DNA of 64,000 bases from Roseovarius sp. MMSF_3359 (lineage in GTDB: Bacteria; Pseudomonadota; Alphaproteobacteria; Rhodobacterales; Rhodobacteraceae). The notes under the pieces were generated by a model that was not told the DNA's origin, did not search any database, and saw only the letters and a program-made list of their open reading frames with translations. How positions within the stretch are numbered: the stretch's first letter is position 1; the number at the start of each line of letters is the position of its first letter. Of this stretch, positions 39,874 to 49,181 are shown in pieces. A program made the position numbers and the translations under genes. The stretch lies in NCBI RefSeq assembly GCF_030733385.1, contig NZ_JASHJC010000004.1:62001-126000 (forward strand), given 5' to 3'.

Positions 39874-39902
39874 CTAGGGTGTGCATATTGGCGTTTCAAC
39901 AA

Positions 39903-40607
39903 TCAGTTCTGAACCGTCGAGACGTTGTCGTAAGCGGCGGTAAAGCCGGTGAGCGATACCTTGATGTTGACCTTCTGGTCGGGGGCCTGCGCCGGTACGA
40001 TCTGCAGGCTGGCAGCAGCGCCGCGCTTGAACGCATCCACATCCGCCGCCGTCAGGCCGATCCGGGCAAAGCATCCTACGGCACTGCAGAAGGAATAAGA
40101 GAAGCTCTTGGACTGACCGCCGTCGATCGACACTAGGAGTTCCCGCGTCAGCAACGTGCCAAGCGGCACGACGATGGTGGCGCCCGCGGTGGCCTGTGAT
40201 CCTTCTGGCAGCTTGAACAGGCTGAACTCCGCGACGGGGTTGCCCGCATCCTCGCGCAGCAACTGGTACATCTGGCAAAGGTCTTCCTGGCCTTCGCTGC
40301 GGAAGCATTTCAGTTGCCAGTCGCCATATGTCTCTTTGATATATGTCGGGTCCTCGACGACCTCTGTGCCCATGTCGAGGCCATCCACCCCGGCGGCATC
40401 CTCTTCGGCCGCAGGGTCGGCATCGGTCTCGGCGGCGCCAGCTTCGGCCCCGGTCGTCTCTGTCTCGGTGGTTTCCGCCTCGGGTGCGGCCTCAGGCGCG
40501 GCCTGGGCGGGTTCCTCGGTATCAGGTGTGGTGGTTTCCTGTGCATGCAGGGCGGCGCCAAAAACAAGCGCGGCAAACAGAGGCAGGACATTCAATAATC
40601 TGGGCAT
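39903..40607 (-). CDS. Invasion-associated locus B (IalB) family protein
   Basis: Secreted protein, 234 residues. Signal peptide about 1-20 (LLNVLPLFAALVFGAALHA). It is followed by an acidic Ala/Pro/Glu/Thr-rich linker of about 60 residues, then the IalB domain starting YGDWQLKCF near 88 with conserved cysteines (CF, LCQMYQ, FCSAVGCFA). IalB of Bartonella is linked to erythrocyte invasion, but homologues are widespread in free-living alphaproteobacteria, where their role is unknown. I start at 40607 after GGGGAA; the frame extends upstream without support. Confidence 0.88.
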   Translation of the reverse strand: MPRLLNVLPLFAALVFGAALHAQETTTPDTEEPAQAAPEAAPEAETTETETTGAEAGAAETDADPAAEEDAAGVDGLDMGTEVVEDPTYIKETYGDWQLKCFRSEGQEDLCQMYQLLREDAGNPVAEFSLFKLPEGSQATAGATIVVPLGTLLTRELLVSIDGGQSKSFSYSFCSAVGCFARIGLTAADVDAFKRGAAASLQIVPAQAPDQKVNIKVSLTGFTAAYDNVSTVQN

Positions 40608-41032
40608 CGGTTCCCCGTTTTGATGGTTACTACGTCTTTGCTGCGCTCTAACATGGTGTGACGGGCGTGTCAGGTCAAAACCATCTGCCAGAACCAGCGA
40701 TGTGGCGCGAAACTGCCCTCTCTGCGGGCTAATGCCAACCCCAGAAAACCGAAAAGAGGCCAGACGGCCTCTTCTCAAAGTATCTCCCTGCCGGACTGGC
40801 CGGCTTATTTGTATCGCGACGCTAGGACAGATGGCCGCAGCGGTCAACAGGCAATGATGAAAAAATGTTATGGACAAAAAAGGGCCGCACCCGAGGGCGC
40901 GGCCAGTCTGACAGGGAGGAAGTCACCCAGAGCCAAGAGGACATGAGGCCCCGGGTAGAATTTCATACTGGCAGGAAAACATTAACCGAGTATGTTCAGA
41001 CCGTGAAAAAAGTAAGACAGAGGGCGAATGCG
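40608..41032. other. Divergent intergenic region ialB / HerA-like ATPase
   Basis: 425 bases. It contains the ialB promoter region and an isolated hairpin at 40754-40773. Part of an open frame (40865-41032) is continuous with the ATPase gene but not conserved-looking. No other gene seen. Confidence 0.6.
40754..40773 (-). terminator. Isolated stem-loop, possible terminator of a small minus-strand RNA
   Basis: AAGAGGCC-AGAC-GGCCTCTT is an 8-bp perfect stem with a 4-base loop. On the minus strand it runs into TTTTCGGTTTT. No protein gene lies upstream on that strand within 8 kb, so it could end a short untranslated RNA; on the plus strand no T run follows. Confidence 0.4.
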
Positions 41033-42586
41033 TTGGAAAATCAGGTTTTTATTGGCGGTGGTGGTGAAGGTTATTGCGAGGCGCAGGGCCTGAATCTGAA
41101 ATATGCCAACCGTCACGGCCTGATTGCGGGGGCCACGGGCACCGGTAAAACCGTCACGCTGCAAATTCTGGCCGAGGGGTTTTCCGCCGCGGGCGTGCCG
41201 GTTTTCTTGTCGGATGTGAAGGGCGATCTTTCGGGGCTTGCAGCGGCTGGCAGTGCTGATTTCAAGTTGCATGACGCTTTCACGAGCCGGGCTGCGACCA
41301 TCGGGTTCACCGATTACCGCTACGAGGCATTTCCCGTCACCTTCTGGGATCTTTTCGGCGATCAGGGCCATCCGGTCCGTACGACCGTTGCGGAGATGGG
41401 GCCATTGCTATTGTCGCGGCTGCTGGAACTGACCGAGGCGCAGGAGGGTGTGATGAACATCGCCTTCCGGGTGTCGGACGAGCAGGGGATGCCGCTGCTG
41501 GATCTCAAGGACCTGCAGGCGCTTTTGGTTTGGGTCGGACAGAATGCGGGCGACCTGTCGTTGCGATACGGCAATATCTCGACCCAATCGGTAGGGGCCA
41601 TTCAGCGGCAATTACTGGTCCTGGAAAACCAGGGCGGCACCAAGCTCTTTGGTGAACCGGCGCTCGACCTCAAGGATCTGATGATGACTGACCCCGACGG
41701 GCGCGGGCGGATCAACATCCTTTCGTCGGACAAGCTGATGGGCGCGCCGCGGCTCTATGCGACCTTCCTTCTGTGGCTGTTGAGCGAACTTTTCGAGACA
41801 CTCCCAGAGGTGGGCGACCCGGACAAGCCCAAGCTGGTATTCTTCTTTGACGAGGCCCATCTTTTGTTCGAAGACGCCCCCAAGGCGCTGGTCGACAAGG
41901 TCGAGCAGGTGGCCCGCCTGATCCGATCCAAGGGCGTCGGCGTCTATTTCATCACGCAGAACCCCGATGATGTGCCCGAGGATATCCTGGGGCAGTTGGG
42001 CAACCGGTTTCAACACGCGCTGCGCGCTTTCACCGCGCGGGACCAGAAGGCGCTGGTGCGCGCGGCGGAGACCTATCGCCCGAACCCACGGTTCGACACC
42101 GCCGAGGCGATCCGCGATGTGGGCGTGGGCGAGGCCGTGACCTCGATGTTGCAGAAAAAGGGCGTGCCGGGGATTGTCGAACGGACGCTGATCCGCCCGC
42201 CTTCGTCGAAACTCGGCCCCATTGATGCGGCGACGCGGGAGCAGGTGATGGCCGCGTCACCGCTGGCCGGGAAGTACGACGCGACAGTGGATCGCAAATC
42301 GGCTTATGAAATCCTCGCCGCCCGCGCCGAGGAGGCCGCCAAAGAGGCCGAGGTGGCAGAGGAACAGGCCGAAGAGCAATCCGCCGCAGAGCGTGAGTTC
42401 AACGCCGGAAGGCGGTACACGGGGATCAAGGTCACGCGCTCCTCCTCGCGCAAATCCGCGCGTGACGTGTCGATAGGCGAGAGCTTTGGCAAGGCCGTGA
42501 CCGATGTGGTGTTGAAGGAACTGAAAGGCACTACGGGACGTCGTATTGTGCGCGGTATTCTGGGCGGGCTCTTCAAGGGGCGGTAG
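41033..42586 (+). CDS. HerA-like ATPase, DUF853 family
   Basis: P-loop ATPase of the DUF853/HerA-like family, about 517 residues. Walker [17 protein letters not shown] lies near 29-44 and Walker [15 protein letters not shown] near 265-278, followed by [20 protein letters not shown]. The role is unproven; relatives are suggested to act in DNA transfer or repair. The start is uncertain: I prefer TTG 41033 (AGAGGG 8 bases upstream, and homologues begin just before FIGGGG), but ATG 40943 is in frame. The C-terminal third is acidic and Glu/Ala-rich ([16 protein letters not shown]). Confidence 0.85.
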   Translation: MENQVFIGGGGEGYCEAQGLNLKYANRHGLIAGATGTGKTVTLQILAEGFSAAGVPVFLSDVKGDLSGLAAAGSADFKLHDAFTSRAATIGFTDYRYEAFPVTFWDLFGDQGHPVRTTVAEMGPLLLSRLLELTEAQEGVMNIAFRVSDEQGMPLLDLKDLQALLVWVGQNAGDLSLRYGNISTQSVGAIQRQLLVLENQGGTKLFGEPALDLKDLMMTDPDGRGRINILSSDKLMGAPRLYATFLLWLLSELFETLPEVGDPDKPKLVFFFDEAHLLFEDAPKALVDKVEQVARLIRSKGVGVYFITQNPDDVPEDILGQLGNRFQHALRAFTARDQKALVRAAETYRPNPRFDTAEAIRDVGVGEAVTSMLQKKGVPGIVERTLIRPPSSKLGPIDAATREQVMAASPLAGKYDATVDRKSAYEILAARAEEAAKEAEVAEEQAEEQSAAEREFNAGRRYTGIKVTRSSSRKSARDVSIGESFGKAVTDVVLKELKGTTGRRIVRGILGGLFKGR

Positions 42587-42983
42587 AGCGTTTGTGCCGC
42601 CGGTAGATCAATTTGCCTGAGCCGACCTACGGGATTGCGGAGCCGAGCCGCGCATTGACGACGCGCGCGGTGGCGATCCGACGTCGGTGGTACGCACTTT
42701 TTTGTCCGCCAAATCCGGAAATGCTCGATGTGTTGCGCTGACCTTGATCAAATCGCCGCCGCGTGGGAGCGCGGCGTCGATGCGCGGCGGCCTGCGGCTT
42801 TGATTCCGCGCGAGGTCACCAAATCCACGGGCAGTGCGGGCCAACGTGGTTCGTCGCCTATCACGTGAACGAAACACAAAAACGCAACGGATCCGTTTCA
42901 CACACCAATCACCCCAACCGAATTGAACACCGCTTCTCTCACGTCTATGGTGCGCGCGAAACGTCGACCCACAGGACCAGATC
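42587..42983. other. Intergenic region before xseB, with repeat copy C
   Basis: 397 bases, no gene seen. It includes repeat copy C (42650-42815) and a 12-bp perfect palindrome AACGGATCCGTT at 42886-42897 close to the xseB promoter region. Confidence 0.65.
42650..42815 (+). repeat. Intergenic hairpin repeat, copy C (diverged)
   Basis: Same block order as copy A: GAGCCGCGC, GGTGGCGATC, CACTTTTTTGTCCGCCAAATCCGG, GTTGCGC, AAATCGCC, then GCGCGGCGGCCTGCGGC and TTTGATTCCGCGCG. The second hairpin survives with different bases: CGCCGCG/CGCGGCG at 42757-42776 in place of ATCGCCAG/CTGGCGAT. Confidence 0.7.
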
Positions 42984-43226
42984 ATGACCGATACCCCGAT
43001 TTCCGAGATGTCATTCGAAGCCGCCATGCGCGAGTTGGAAAAGGTCGTGGGCCAGTTGGAACGGGGCGATGTGGCGCTGGAGGATTCGATCTCGCTCTAT
43101 GAACGCGGGGCGGAGCTGAAAAAACGCTGCGAGGCCAAGCTGAAAGAGGCCGAGGAAAAGGTGGCGGCGATCACGCTCGATGGTGACGGACAGCCCACGG
43201 GAACCACCCCGGTCGACGGCCAGTAA
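42984..43226 (+). CDS. xseB: Exodeoxyribonuclease VII small subunit
   Basis: Small subunit of the single-strand-specific exonuclease VII. It is 80 residues, normal length. It starts MTDTPISEMSFEAAMRELEKVVGQLERGDV, quoted here as MSFEAAMRELEKVV plus QLERGDVALEDSI, the family signature of two helices. ispA follows after 5 bases. The large subunit gene xseA is not in the window. Confidence 0.95.
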   Translation: MTDTPISEMSFEAAMRELEKVVGQLERGDVALEDSISLYERGAELKKRCEAKLKEAEEKVAAITLDGDGQPTGTTPVDGQ

Positions 43227-43231
43227 TCCCG

Positions 43232-44098
43232 ATGCAGGACGCACGCGCGGCGGTCGCGGCCGAGGTTCAATCGCATTTCGACACGATCCTCGCGGGTTTC
43301 GGCGATGGCGCCGTGGCGCAAGGCATGCGTTACGCCACCCAAGGCGGCAAACGCGTGCGCGCGCTGCTGGTGATGGAAAGCGCGCGGCTGCATGGCATTT
43401 CTGACGACCGGGCGATCTGGCCCGCGACGGCGATCGAGGCGATGCATGCCTATAGCCTTGTGCATGACGATCTGCCCTGCATGGATGACGACGACATGCG
43501 CCGGGGACAGCCAACCGTGCATGTGAAATGGGACGAGGCCACCGCCGTTCTGGTGGGCGATGCGCTGCACTCGCTGGCCTTCGAACTGGCCAGCCACCCG
43601 GAGGGGGCGGAGACGCCCGAGGCTCGGGCCGATCTGGTACTGACCCTTTCGCGCGCGGCGGGCGGGCAGGGGATGGTCCTGGGTCAGGCCCTTGATATCG
43701 CGGCCGAAACTGCAGAAAATCCGCTGACGCTGGATGAGATCACGCACCTGCAGGAGGGCAAGACCGGCGCCCTGATCGGCTGGGCCGCGATGGCGGGGGC
43801 GGTGATGGCACGCGCGGATGTTGCACCGCTTCGGACTTACGCGCAGGCGCTCGGGCTAGCGTTTCAGATACAGGACGACGTGATTGACGTGACCGGTACC
43901 GCCGAGGCCGTGGGCAAGGCTGTCGGCAAGGATGCCGCCGCCGGAAAGGCCACTTTTGTCTCGCTTTTGGGACTGGATGCGGCAATTACCCGCGCTCACG
44001 CCCTTGTTGAAGAGGCCTGCGATGCCCTATCTCTTTATGGTGATGACGCCGAAACCTTGCGGCAGATCGCGCGTTTCGTTATTGCGCGCAAATCCTAG
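43232..44098 (+). CDS. ispA: Farnesyl/geranyl diphosphate synthase
   Basis: Chain-elongating trans-prenyl diphosphate synthase, 288 residues. The first aspartate-rich motif is [15 protein letters not shown] at about 78-92 (D79, D80, D85), and the second is [12 protein letters not shown] near 211-222. KRVRALLV near 40-47 is the isopentenyl-binding region. It lies in the xseB-ispA-dxs operon, 5 bases after xseB and 20 before dxs. C15 product length is the usual assignment for this context. Confidence 0.94.
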   Translation: MQDARAAVAAEVQSHFDTILAGFGDGAVAQGMRYATQGGKRVRALLVMESARLHGISDDRAIWPATAIEAMHAYSLVHDDLPCMDDDDMRRGQPTVHVKWDEATAVLVGDALHSLAFELASHPEGAETPEARADLVLTLSRAAGGQGMVLGQALDIAAETAENPLTLDEITHLQEGKTGALIGWAAMAGAVMARADVAPLRTYAQALGLAFQIQDDVIDVTGTAEAVGKAVGKDAAAGKATFVSLLGLDAAITRAHALVEEACDALSLYGDDAETLRQIARFVIARKS

Positions 44099-44118
44099 CA
44101 AACGTGGGTAGATCCCAA

Positions 44119-46047
44119 ATGTCGAACCGCCCGGAAACGCCTCTTTTGGATCAGGTCCAAAGCCCCGCAGACCTGAAACGTCTCTCGGATGCGGATCTGG
44201 GCCGTCTGGCACATGAGCTCAGGGCCGAGACCATCAGCACGGTGTCGGAAACCGGCGGGCATCTGGGTGCGGGACTTGGGGTGGTCGAGTTGACCGTGGC
44301 GCTTCACGCGGTGTTCGACGCGCCGCGCGACAAGATTATCTGGGACGTGAGCCACCAATGTTACCCGCATAAAATCCTCACCGGGCGGCGCGACCGCATT
44401 CGCACCTTGCGGCAAAAGGACGGGCTGAGCGGGTTCACCAAGCGCAGCGAATCCCCCTATGACCCGTTCGGCGCGGCCCATAGCTCGACCTCGATCAGCG
44501 CCGCGCTCGGCTTTGCCGTCGCCCGCGATCTGGGCGGGGCCTGCGAAACCGGCCATGGCGATGCGATTGCCGTGATTGGCGATGGTGCGATGAGCGCAGG
44601 CATGGCCTTCGAGGCGATGAACAACGCGGGCCACCTCAAACGCCGGTTGATCGTGATCCTCAACGACAACGAGATGTCGATTGCGCCGCCGGTGGGCGCG
44701 CTGTCGTCCTATCTCTCGCGGCTCTATGCCGGGGAGCCGTTTCAGGAATTCAAGGCCGCCGCCAAGGGTGCGGTGTCGCTCCTGCCCGAGCCGTTCCAGG
44801 AGGGTGCACGGCGGGCGAAAGAGATGCTCAAAGGCATGGCCGTGGGCGGGACGCTCTTTGAAGAGCTTGGGTTTTCCTATGTCGGGCCTATCGACGGCCA
44901 CGACATGGAGCAGCTTCTGCCGGTCCTGCGCACGGTGCAACAACGCGCGACCGGGCCGATCCTCATCCATGTGACCACCAAGAAGGGCAAGGGCTATGCC
45001 CCCGCCGAGGCCGCCCGCGACGGCGGCCATGCGACTGCGAAGTTCGATATCGTCACCGGCAAGCAGAAAAAGGCACCGTCAAACGCGCCGAGCTATACCA
45101 AGGTTTTTGCCAATGCCCTGTTGGATCTGGCGGCGAAGGACGACAAGATCTGCGCGATTACCGCCGCGATGCCCGATGGCACCGGGCTGGACCTCTTTGC
45201 CGAACGCTACCCGTCGCGCTGTTTTGACGTAGGGATCGCGGAGCAGCATGCGGTGACCTTTTCCGCCGGGCTGGCCGCGGGGGGTATGAAGCCCTTCTGC
45301 GCGCTTTATTCGACCTTCCTGCAGCGCGGATACGATCAGGTTGTGCATGACGTGGCCATCCAACGCCTGCCGGTGCGGTTCGCGATTGACCGTGCGGGGC
45401 TTGTGGGCGCTGATGGGGCCACCCATGCGGGCAGCTATGACGTGGCTTATCTGGCCAATCTGCCCGGTTTCGTGGTGATGGCCGCCGCCGATGAGGCGGA
45501 ACTTGTGCATATGGTCGCCACAGCCGCCGCGCATGACCAAGGCCCGATTGCCTTCCGCTATCCGCGCGGCGAGGGGCAGGGCGTCGAGATGCCCGAGACC
45601 GGTGTGCCGTTGGAAATTGGCAAGGGCCGGATCATTTCCCAAGGCTCCCGCGTGGCGCTTTTGTCTTTCGGCACCCGCCTGGGCGAGGTACAAAAAGCCG
45701 CCGAGGCGCTGAGCGCGCGTGGCCTGACCCCAACGATTGCCGATGCGCGGTTCGCCAAGCCGCTCGACGAAGAGATGATCCTGTCGCTGGCGGCCGGGCA
45801 TGAGGCGCTGATCACCATCGAAGAGGGCGCGATTGGCGGCTTCGGCAGCCATGTGGCGCAGCTCCTGGCGGAGAACGGCGTTTTTGATAGCGGGCTGAAA
45901 TACCGCTCCATGGTCCTGCCCGATATCTTCATAGATCAGGCCAGCCCCGAAGACATGTACCGTGTTGCCGGTCTCGACGCGGCGCAGATCGAGGCGAAGG
46001 TGCTTGAGGTGCTGGACATCGCCCAGATCGGCGACCGGCGCGCCTGA
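44119..46047 (+). CDS. dxs: 1-deoxy-D-xylulose-5-phosphate synthase
   Basis: First enzyme of the non-mevalonate isoprenoid pathway: pyruvate plus glyceraldehyde-3-phosphate to DXP, thiamine-diphosphate dependent. It is 642 residues. [18 protein letters not shown] near 154-171 is the ThDP/Mg motif. [17 protein letters not shown] near 369-385 carries the catalytic Glu. [10 protein letters not shown] follows. I start at ATG 44119, where homologues begin; an in-frame GTG at 44104 gives five more residues. Confidence 0.96.
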   Translation: MSNRPETPLLDQVQSPADLKRLSDADLGRLAHELRAETISTVSETGGHLGAGLGVVELTVALHAVFDAPRDKIIWDVSHQCYPHKILTGRRDRIRTLRQKDGLSGFTKRSESPYDPFGAAHSSTSISAALGFAVARDLGGACETGHGDAIAVIGDGAMSAGMAFEAMNNAGHLKRRLIVILNDNEMSIAPPVGALSSYLSRLYAGEPFQEFKAAAKGAVSLLPEPFQEGARRAKEMLKGMAVGGTLFEELGFSYVGPIDGHDMEQLLPVLRTVQQRATGPILIHVTTKKGKGYAPAEAARDGGHATAKFDIVTGKQKKAPSNAPSYTKVFANALLDLAAKDDKICAITAAMPDGTGLDLFAERYPSRCFDVGIAEQHAVTFSAGLAAGGMKPFCALYSTFLQRGYDQVVHDVAIQRLPVRFAIDRAGLVGADGATHAGSYDVAYLANLPGFVVMAAADEAELVHMVATAAAHDQGPIAFRYPRGEGQGVEMPETGVPLEIGKGRIISQGSRVALLSFGTRLGEVQKAAEALSARGLTPTIADARFAKPLDEEMILSLAAGHEALITIEEGAIGGFGSHVAQLLAENGVFDSGLKYRSMVLPDIFIDQASPEDMYRVAGLDAAQIEAKVLEVLDIAQIGDRRA

Positions 46048-46085
46048 CATCCTCAGGCTTCCGTGCCGTGGCGCCCTTTTTTTGT

Positions 46086-46478
46086 TCACTGGGGCGGGCC
46101 GCAATCCAGCTCTATTTCAACGACGCCATCTGCGCTTCCCGTTGGTGAGTGTACCCACAGGAATAACTCGCCGTGTCGCAGCACTTTGTCGTTCGGAAGG
46201 TCTTCCACCTCTCCATGGGCGAAACCGTCATGGGCCTCTATCCCGATCTGGTCGGGCAACTCGATATAGACCGGCATATATCCATAGCCGACATGTGAGA
46301 AAGTGAGCCTTACGTTCGTACCGCTTGGCAAATCAACGGTGGTGCCGTCAACAAGAACGCCAGTTTCATCGTGCAGCGTCTGGCAATTGTAACGCGGATC
46401 AAAGACAGCTGATGAAGATTGCGGAAGGCACAGGATGAATACTGCAACTGCAAGGCATTTGGTGATGGGGGTTAACAT
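46086..46478 (-). CDS. Hypothetical secreted protein
   Basis: I do not recognise this 130-residue protein. It has a clear signal peptide (about 1-24, CLAVAVFILCLPQSSSA) and two cysteines in the mature part (C32 and C126) that could form one disulfide joining the ends. The middle is rich in beta-type residues (VRLTFSHVGYGYMPVYIELP), suggesting a small beta-sandwich. GC content and codon use look lower than its neighbours. Divergent from the sugar dehydrogenase gene, 61 bases apart; converges with dxs. Periplasmic or extracellular location is inferred. Confidence 0.6.
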   Translation of the reverse strand: MLTPITKCLAVAVFILCLPQSSSAVFDPRYNCQTLHDETGVLVDGTTVDLPSGTNVRLTFSHVGYGYMPVYIELPDQIGIEAHDGFAHGEVEDLPNDKVLRHGELFLWVHSPTGSADGVVEIELDCGPPQ

Positions 46479-46539
46479 AAGGTACTTACCGTTTCATGGC
46501 TGCCATTTCGACCAAACCGACCTACATTCCCTATCACGT

Positions 46540-47664
46540 ATGGCTGAAAGGGGCAAAGAAACGGTGCTGAGACTGTCAACGGCAATGACGCTGCTGTGTC
46601 TGGCAATTGTTCATGCCGGCCCGGCATTTGCGCTGAACACCAGTCAGGGCAACGTGACCCTGACCAAAATGGCCGAGGGGCTTGATGCGCCCTGGAGCTT
46701 TGGGTTTCTGCCCGACGGCTCGGTGCTGATCACGGAACGTGACGGGGCGCTGTTGCGGCTGACCGAGGCGGGCCTGCATGAGGTGTCGGGCGTGGCGGAG
46801 GTCGCTACACGGGGGCAGGGCGGGTTGCTCGACGTGATGGTCCCGCGCGATTTTGCCACCAGTCGCGAGATCTTCCTGAGCTATTCCAAGAAACAGCCCG
46901 ACGGAGCCGGAACCGCGGTAGCGGTGGCGCGCCTGTCCGACGACGCGCAAGGGCTTGAGAGCTGGACCGAGATTTTCGACCTGACGCCCGGCTCGTCTGG
47001 CGGGCGGCATTTCGGCAGCCGCATTGTCGAGGCTCCTGATGGCACGCTTTTCATAACAATCGGAGATCGCGGGGACCGCCCCTCGGCGCAGGATCTGAGT
47101 CGCGAAAACGGCTCGGTCATCCGGATCAACCGGGATGGGTCTATCCCCGTGGACAACCCTTTTGTGGACGACCCCGCTGTGCGGCCAGCGATCTGGTCCT
47201 ATGGGCATCGCAACCCGCAAGGCGCGGGGTTGGACCCGGACGGCAACCTCTGGGTCAGCGAACATGGCGCGCGGGGCGGTGACGAGGTGAACGCGGTGCG
47301 CAAAGGCGCCAATTACGGCTGGCCGGTGATCTCTTATGGCCGGCATTATTCCGGCGCCAAGATCGGTGAGGGCACCGCCAAGGATGGTATGGAGCAACCA
47401 GCCTTTTACTGGGACCCGTCGATCGCCCCCTCGGGCCTGATGGTCTACTCAGGCGCCCTCTGGCCGGAATGGGAGGGAGACATCTTTGTGGGATCGCTCA
47501 AGTTCGACTACATCGCCCGGTTGGATGGCGCGCCGCTGACGGAGGCAGAACAACTGATGTCGGCAGAGACGGTACGGGTGCGAGATATTCGCGAAGCCCC
47601 GGACGGATCCATCTGGTTCCTCAGCGCAGGCGACGGCGCGCTTTATCGGCTGGCACCAGGCTAG
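46540..47664 (+). CDS. PQQ-dependent sugar dehydrogenase (YliI-like)
   Basis: Soluble periplasmic quinoprotein of the glucose/sorbosone dehydrogenase family, a six-bladed beta-propeller, about 374 residues. Signal peptide within the first 32 residues (AMTLLCLAIVHAGPAFA). It has LDAPWSFGFLPDGSVLITER, here quoted as APWSFGFLPDGS and VLITER, then GGRHFGSRIV, YGHRNPQGAGLDP and EHGARGGDEVN, typical of this family. The start is ATG 46540 or GTG 46564, the latter giving a tighter signal peptide. PQQ would have to come from elsewhere; no pqq genes are here. Confidence 0.88.
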   Translation: MAERGKETVLRLSTAMTLLCLAIVHAGPAFALNTSQGNVTLTKMAEGLDAPWSFGFLPDGSVLITERDGALLRLTEAGLHEVSGVAEVATRGQGGLLDVMVPRDFATSREIFLSYSKKQPDGAGTAVAVARLSDDAQGLESWTEIFDLTPGSSGGRHFGSRIVEAPDGTLFITIGDRGDRPSAQDLSRENGSVIRINRDGSIPVDNPFVDDPAVRPAIWSYGHRNPQGAGLDPDGNLWVSEHGARGGDEVNAVRKGANYGWPVISYGRHYSGAKIGEGTAKDGMEQPAFYWDPSIAPSGLMVYSGALWPEWEGDIFVGSLKFDYIARLDGAPLTEAEQLMSAETVRVRDIREAPDGSIWFLSAGDGALYRLAPG

Positions 47665-48016
47665 GCTCAGGTTCTCTGCCTGGTCACGCGGCTTGCGAAG
47701 GTTTGGATCAAGAGAGGAATGGCAGCATTGCGGACAAGACTGCCGTTCGGCTTTCGTCCCGGCGCGGAATCAAGGCCGAAGGCCGCCGCGCGATCGCCAG
47801 ACCGCCCGCAAGGGCTGGCGATTTGGAGAGGTTGCGCAACGAATTGAGGTTCTTCGGACTTGGCAAAGATAAAGCGCGTTTGACGACGGTTGATCGCCAT
47901 CCCGCGGTCTGGCAATCCCGCGGCTTTGGACCAGAATGGAGACGGACGCCTTGGACTCGAAACCGGTAATCACCATGGTTGCGCCTTGAGAGACATCGTG
48001 TGACCGACCCATGGCC
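47665..48016. other. Intergenic region with repeat copy D
   Basis: 352 bases between convergent genes; no gene supported. Most of it is repeat copy D (47720-47930). Confidence 0.7.
47720..47930 (-). repeat. Intergenic hairpin repeat, copy D (inverted relative to copy A)
   Basis: The reverse complement of 47762-47915 matches copy A core over about 155 bases with roughly one mismatch in six or seven, judged by eye. Shared blocks include GACCGCGGGATGGCGATC, CTTTATCTTTGCCAAGTCCG, TTGCGCAACCT and the hairpin ATCGCCAG/CTGGCGAT (47793-47822). Confidence 0.8.
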
Positions 48017-48559
48017 TCAGCCATCAGTAAACCGTACCTTGCCGATGCAGGGCAGGTTGCGGTTGCGTTGTGCAAAGTCGATGCCGTAGCCGACGACGAA
48101 TTCGTCCGGAATTTCGAACCCGATCCAATCGGCCTTTATGTCCGCCTCGCGGCGCGATGGTTTGTCCAGAAGGGCGATGGTCCGCAGTTTGCGCGGATGG
48201 CGGCTTTCCAGCAGGTGCAGCACATGGGCCAGCGTGTGCCCGGTATCGACGATATCCTCGACGACCAGCACATCGCGCCCCTCGATCTCGCCGCGGATGT
48301 CCTTCAGGATGCGCACCTCGCGGCTGCTCTCCATCGCGTTGCCATAGGACGAGGTTTCAAGAAAATCGACCTCGACATCCATGTCGAGTTCCCGCACCAG
48401 ATCCGCGATAAAAACAAAGGAGCCGCGCAAGAGCCCCACGACGACCAATTTTTCGCAACCGGCAAATTCCGCTTTGATCTCTGTCGCCAGGTCCTCGATC
48501 CGCGCGGCGATCGACTTGGCCGAGATCATCTGGTCGATCACATATGGTCGATCCGCCAT
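48017..48559 (-). CDS. hpt: Hypoxanthine phosphoribosyltransferase
   Basis: Purine salvage of hypoxanthine (and guanine) with PRPP. It is 180 residues. PRPP-binding loop [18 protein letters not shown] near 96-113; [17 protein letters not shown] near 42-58 is the pyrophosphate loop. The C-terminal [14 protein letters not shown] is characteristic of Hpt. Divergent from ratA, 85 bases apart. Confidence 0.94.
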   Translation of the reverse strand: MADRPYVIDQMISAKSIAARIEDLATEIKAEFAGCEKLVVVGLLRGSFVFIADLVRELDMDVEVDFLETSSYGNAMESSREVRILKDIRGEIEGRDVLVVEDIVDTGHTLAHVLHLLESRHPRKLRTIALLDKPSRREADIKADWIGFEIPDEFVVGYGIDFAQRNRNLPCIGKVRFTDG

Positions 48560-48644
48560 GACACACCCCTTGCACTTTTCCCGCTAGTCTATGAAATAGC
48601 GCGCTACTGTCACGCCAAAATTCGCACCATAAATCGAAGACCAA

Positions 48645-49091
48645 ATGCCCACCCATTCCGAGACCCGCCGACTGCCCTTTGACGCACAGCAGATGTATGA
48701 CCTGGTGGCCGACGTGGCGCGATACCCTGAATTCCTGCCGTGGACGGCCGCCGCGCGGGTGCGCTCGGTCACGCCGCAGCAGGACGGGAGCAAGGTGATG
48801 GATGCCGACCTGGTCATCAGTTTCAAGCTCTTCCGCGAACGCTTCCGCAGCCGGGTTGTCTTGTGGCCCGAGGACCTCAGGATCGACACCGAATACCTCG
48901 ATGGCCCGTTCAAGCACATGAAATCCAACTGGGCCTTCACCCCCGCCGAAGATGGCTGTGACGTGTCCTTCTTTGTCGATTTTGAGTTTCGCAACAAGCT
49001 CCTACAGAAGGCGGCGGGCCTTTTTTTCTACGAGGCGATGCAGCGTATCGTGCGGGCCTTCGAGGCGCGCGCCGAAGAGCTTTACGGCTGA
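48645..49091 (+). CDS. ratA: RatA/Coq10-family START-domain protein
   Basis: Small START-like protein, 148 residues, with the family start RRLPFDAQQMYDLVADVARYPEFLPW. Homologues are described either as a ubiquinone-binding Coq10 or as the RatA ribosome-association toxin; in alphaproteobacteria a quinone-related role is more likely. No antitoxin partner (RatB) lies beside it. Converges with amtB, with a terminator between. Confidence 0.88.
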   Translation: MPTHSETRRLPFDAQQMYDLVADVARYPEFLPWTAAARVRSVTPQQDGSKVMDADLVISFKLFRERFRSRVVLWPEDLRIDTEYLDGPFKHMKSNWAFTPAEDGCDVSFFVDFEFRNKLLQKAAGLFFYEAMQRIVRAFEARAEELYG

Positions 49092-49130
49092 CCACCCGGT
49101 CCCGGGATACGCTCGCCCCTTGGTCCTAAA

Positions 49131-49159
49131 CGCAAAACGGGCCCGCGAATGGGGCCCGT
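49131..49159 (-). terminator. Rho-independent terminator after amtB
   Basis: ACGGGCCC/GGGCCCGT stem (8 bp, 7-base loop). On the minus strand it is followed by TTTTGCGTTT, directly after amtB. A shorter tail on the plus side may also help end ratA. Confidence 0.8.
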
Positions 49160-49181
49160 CTCCGCCGTGACGTGAAATCGC

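Larger units (their letters stand above)
39179..39902. other. 724-base intergenic region filled with diverged repeats
   Basis: No protein-coding gene is supported. Two tandem, diverged copies of an intergenic repeat occupy 39259-39470 and 39540-39790, and a minus-strand terminator lies at 39841-39873. Several short open frames in this stretch read through hairpins and differ between copies. Confidence 0.75.

Noticed and set aside
48645..49091. ratA as part of a toxin-antitoxin module
   Set aside because: No RatB-like partner lies next to it, and the Coq10-like START fold in alphaproteobacteria fits a quinone-related role better.
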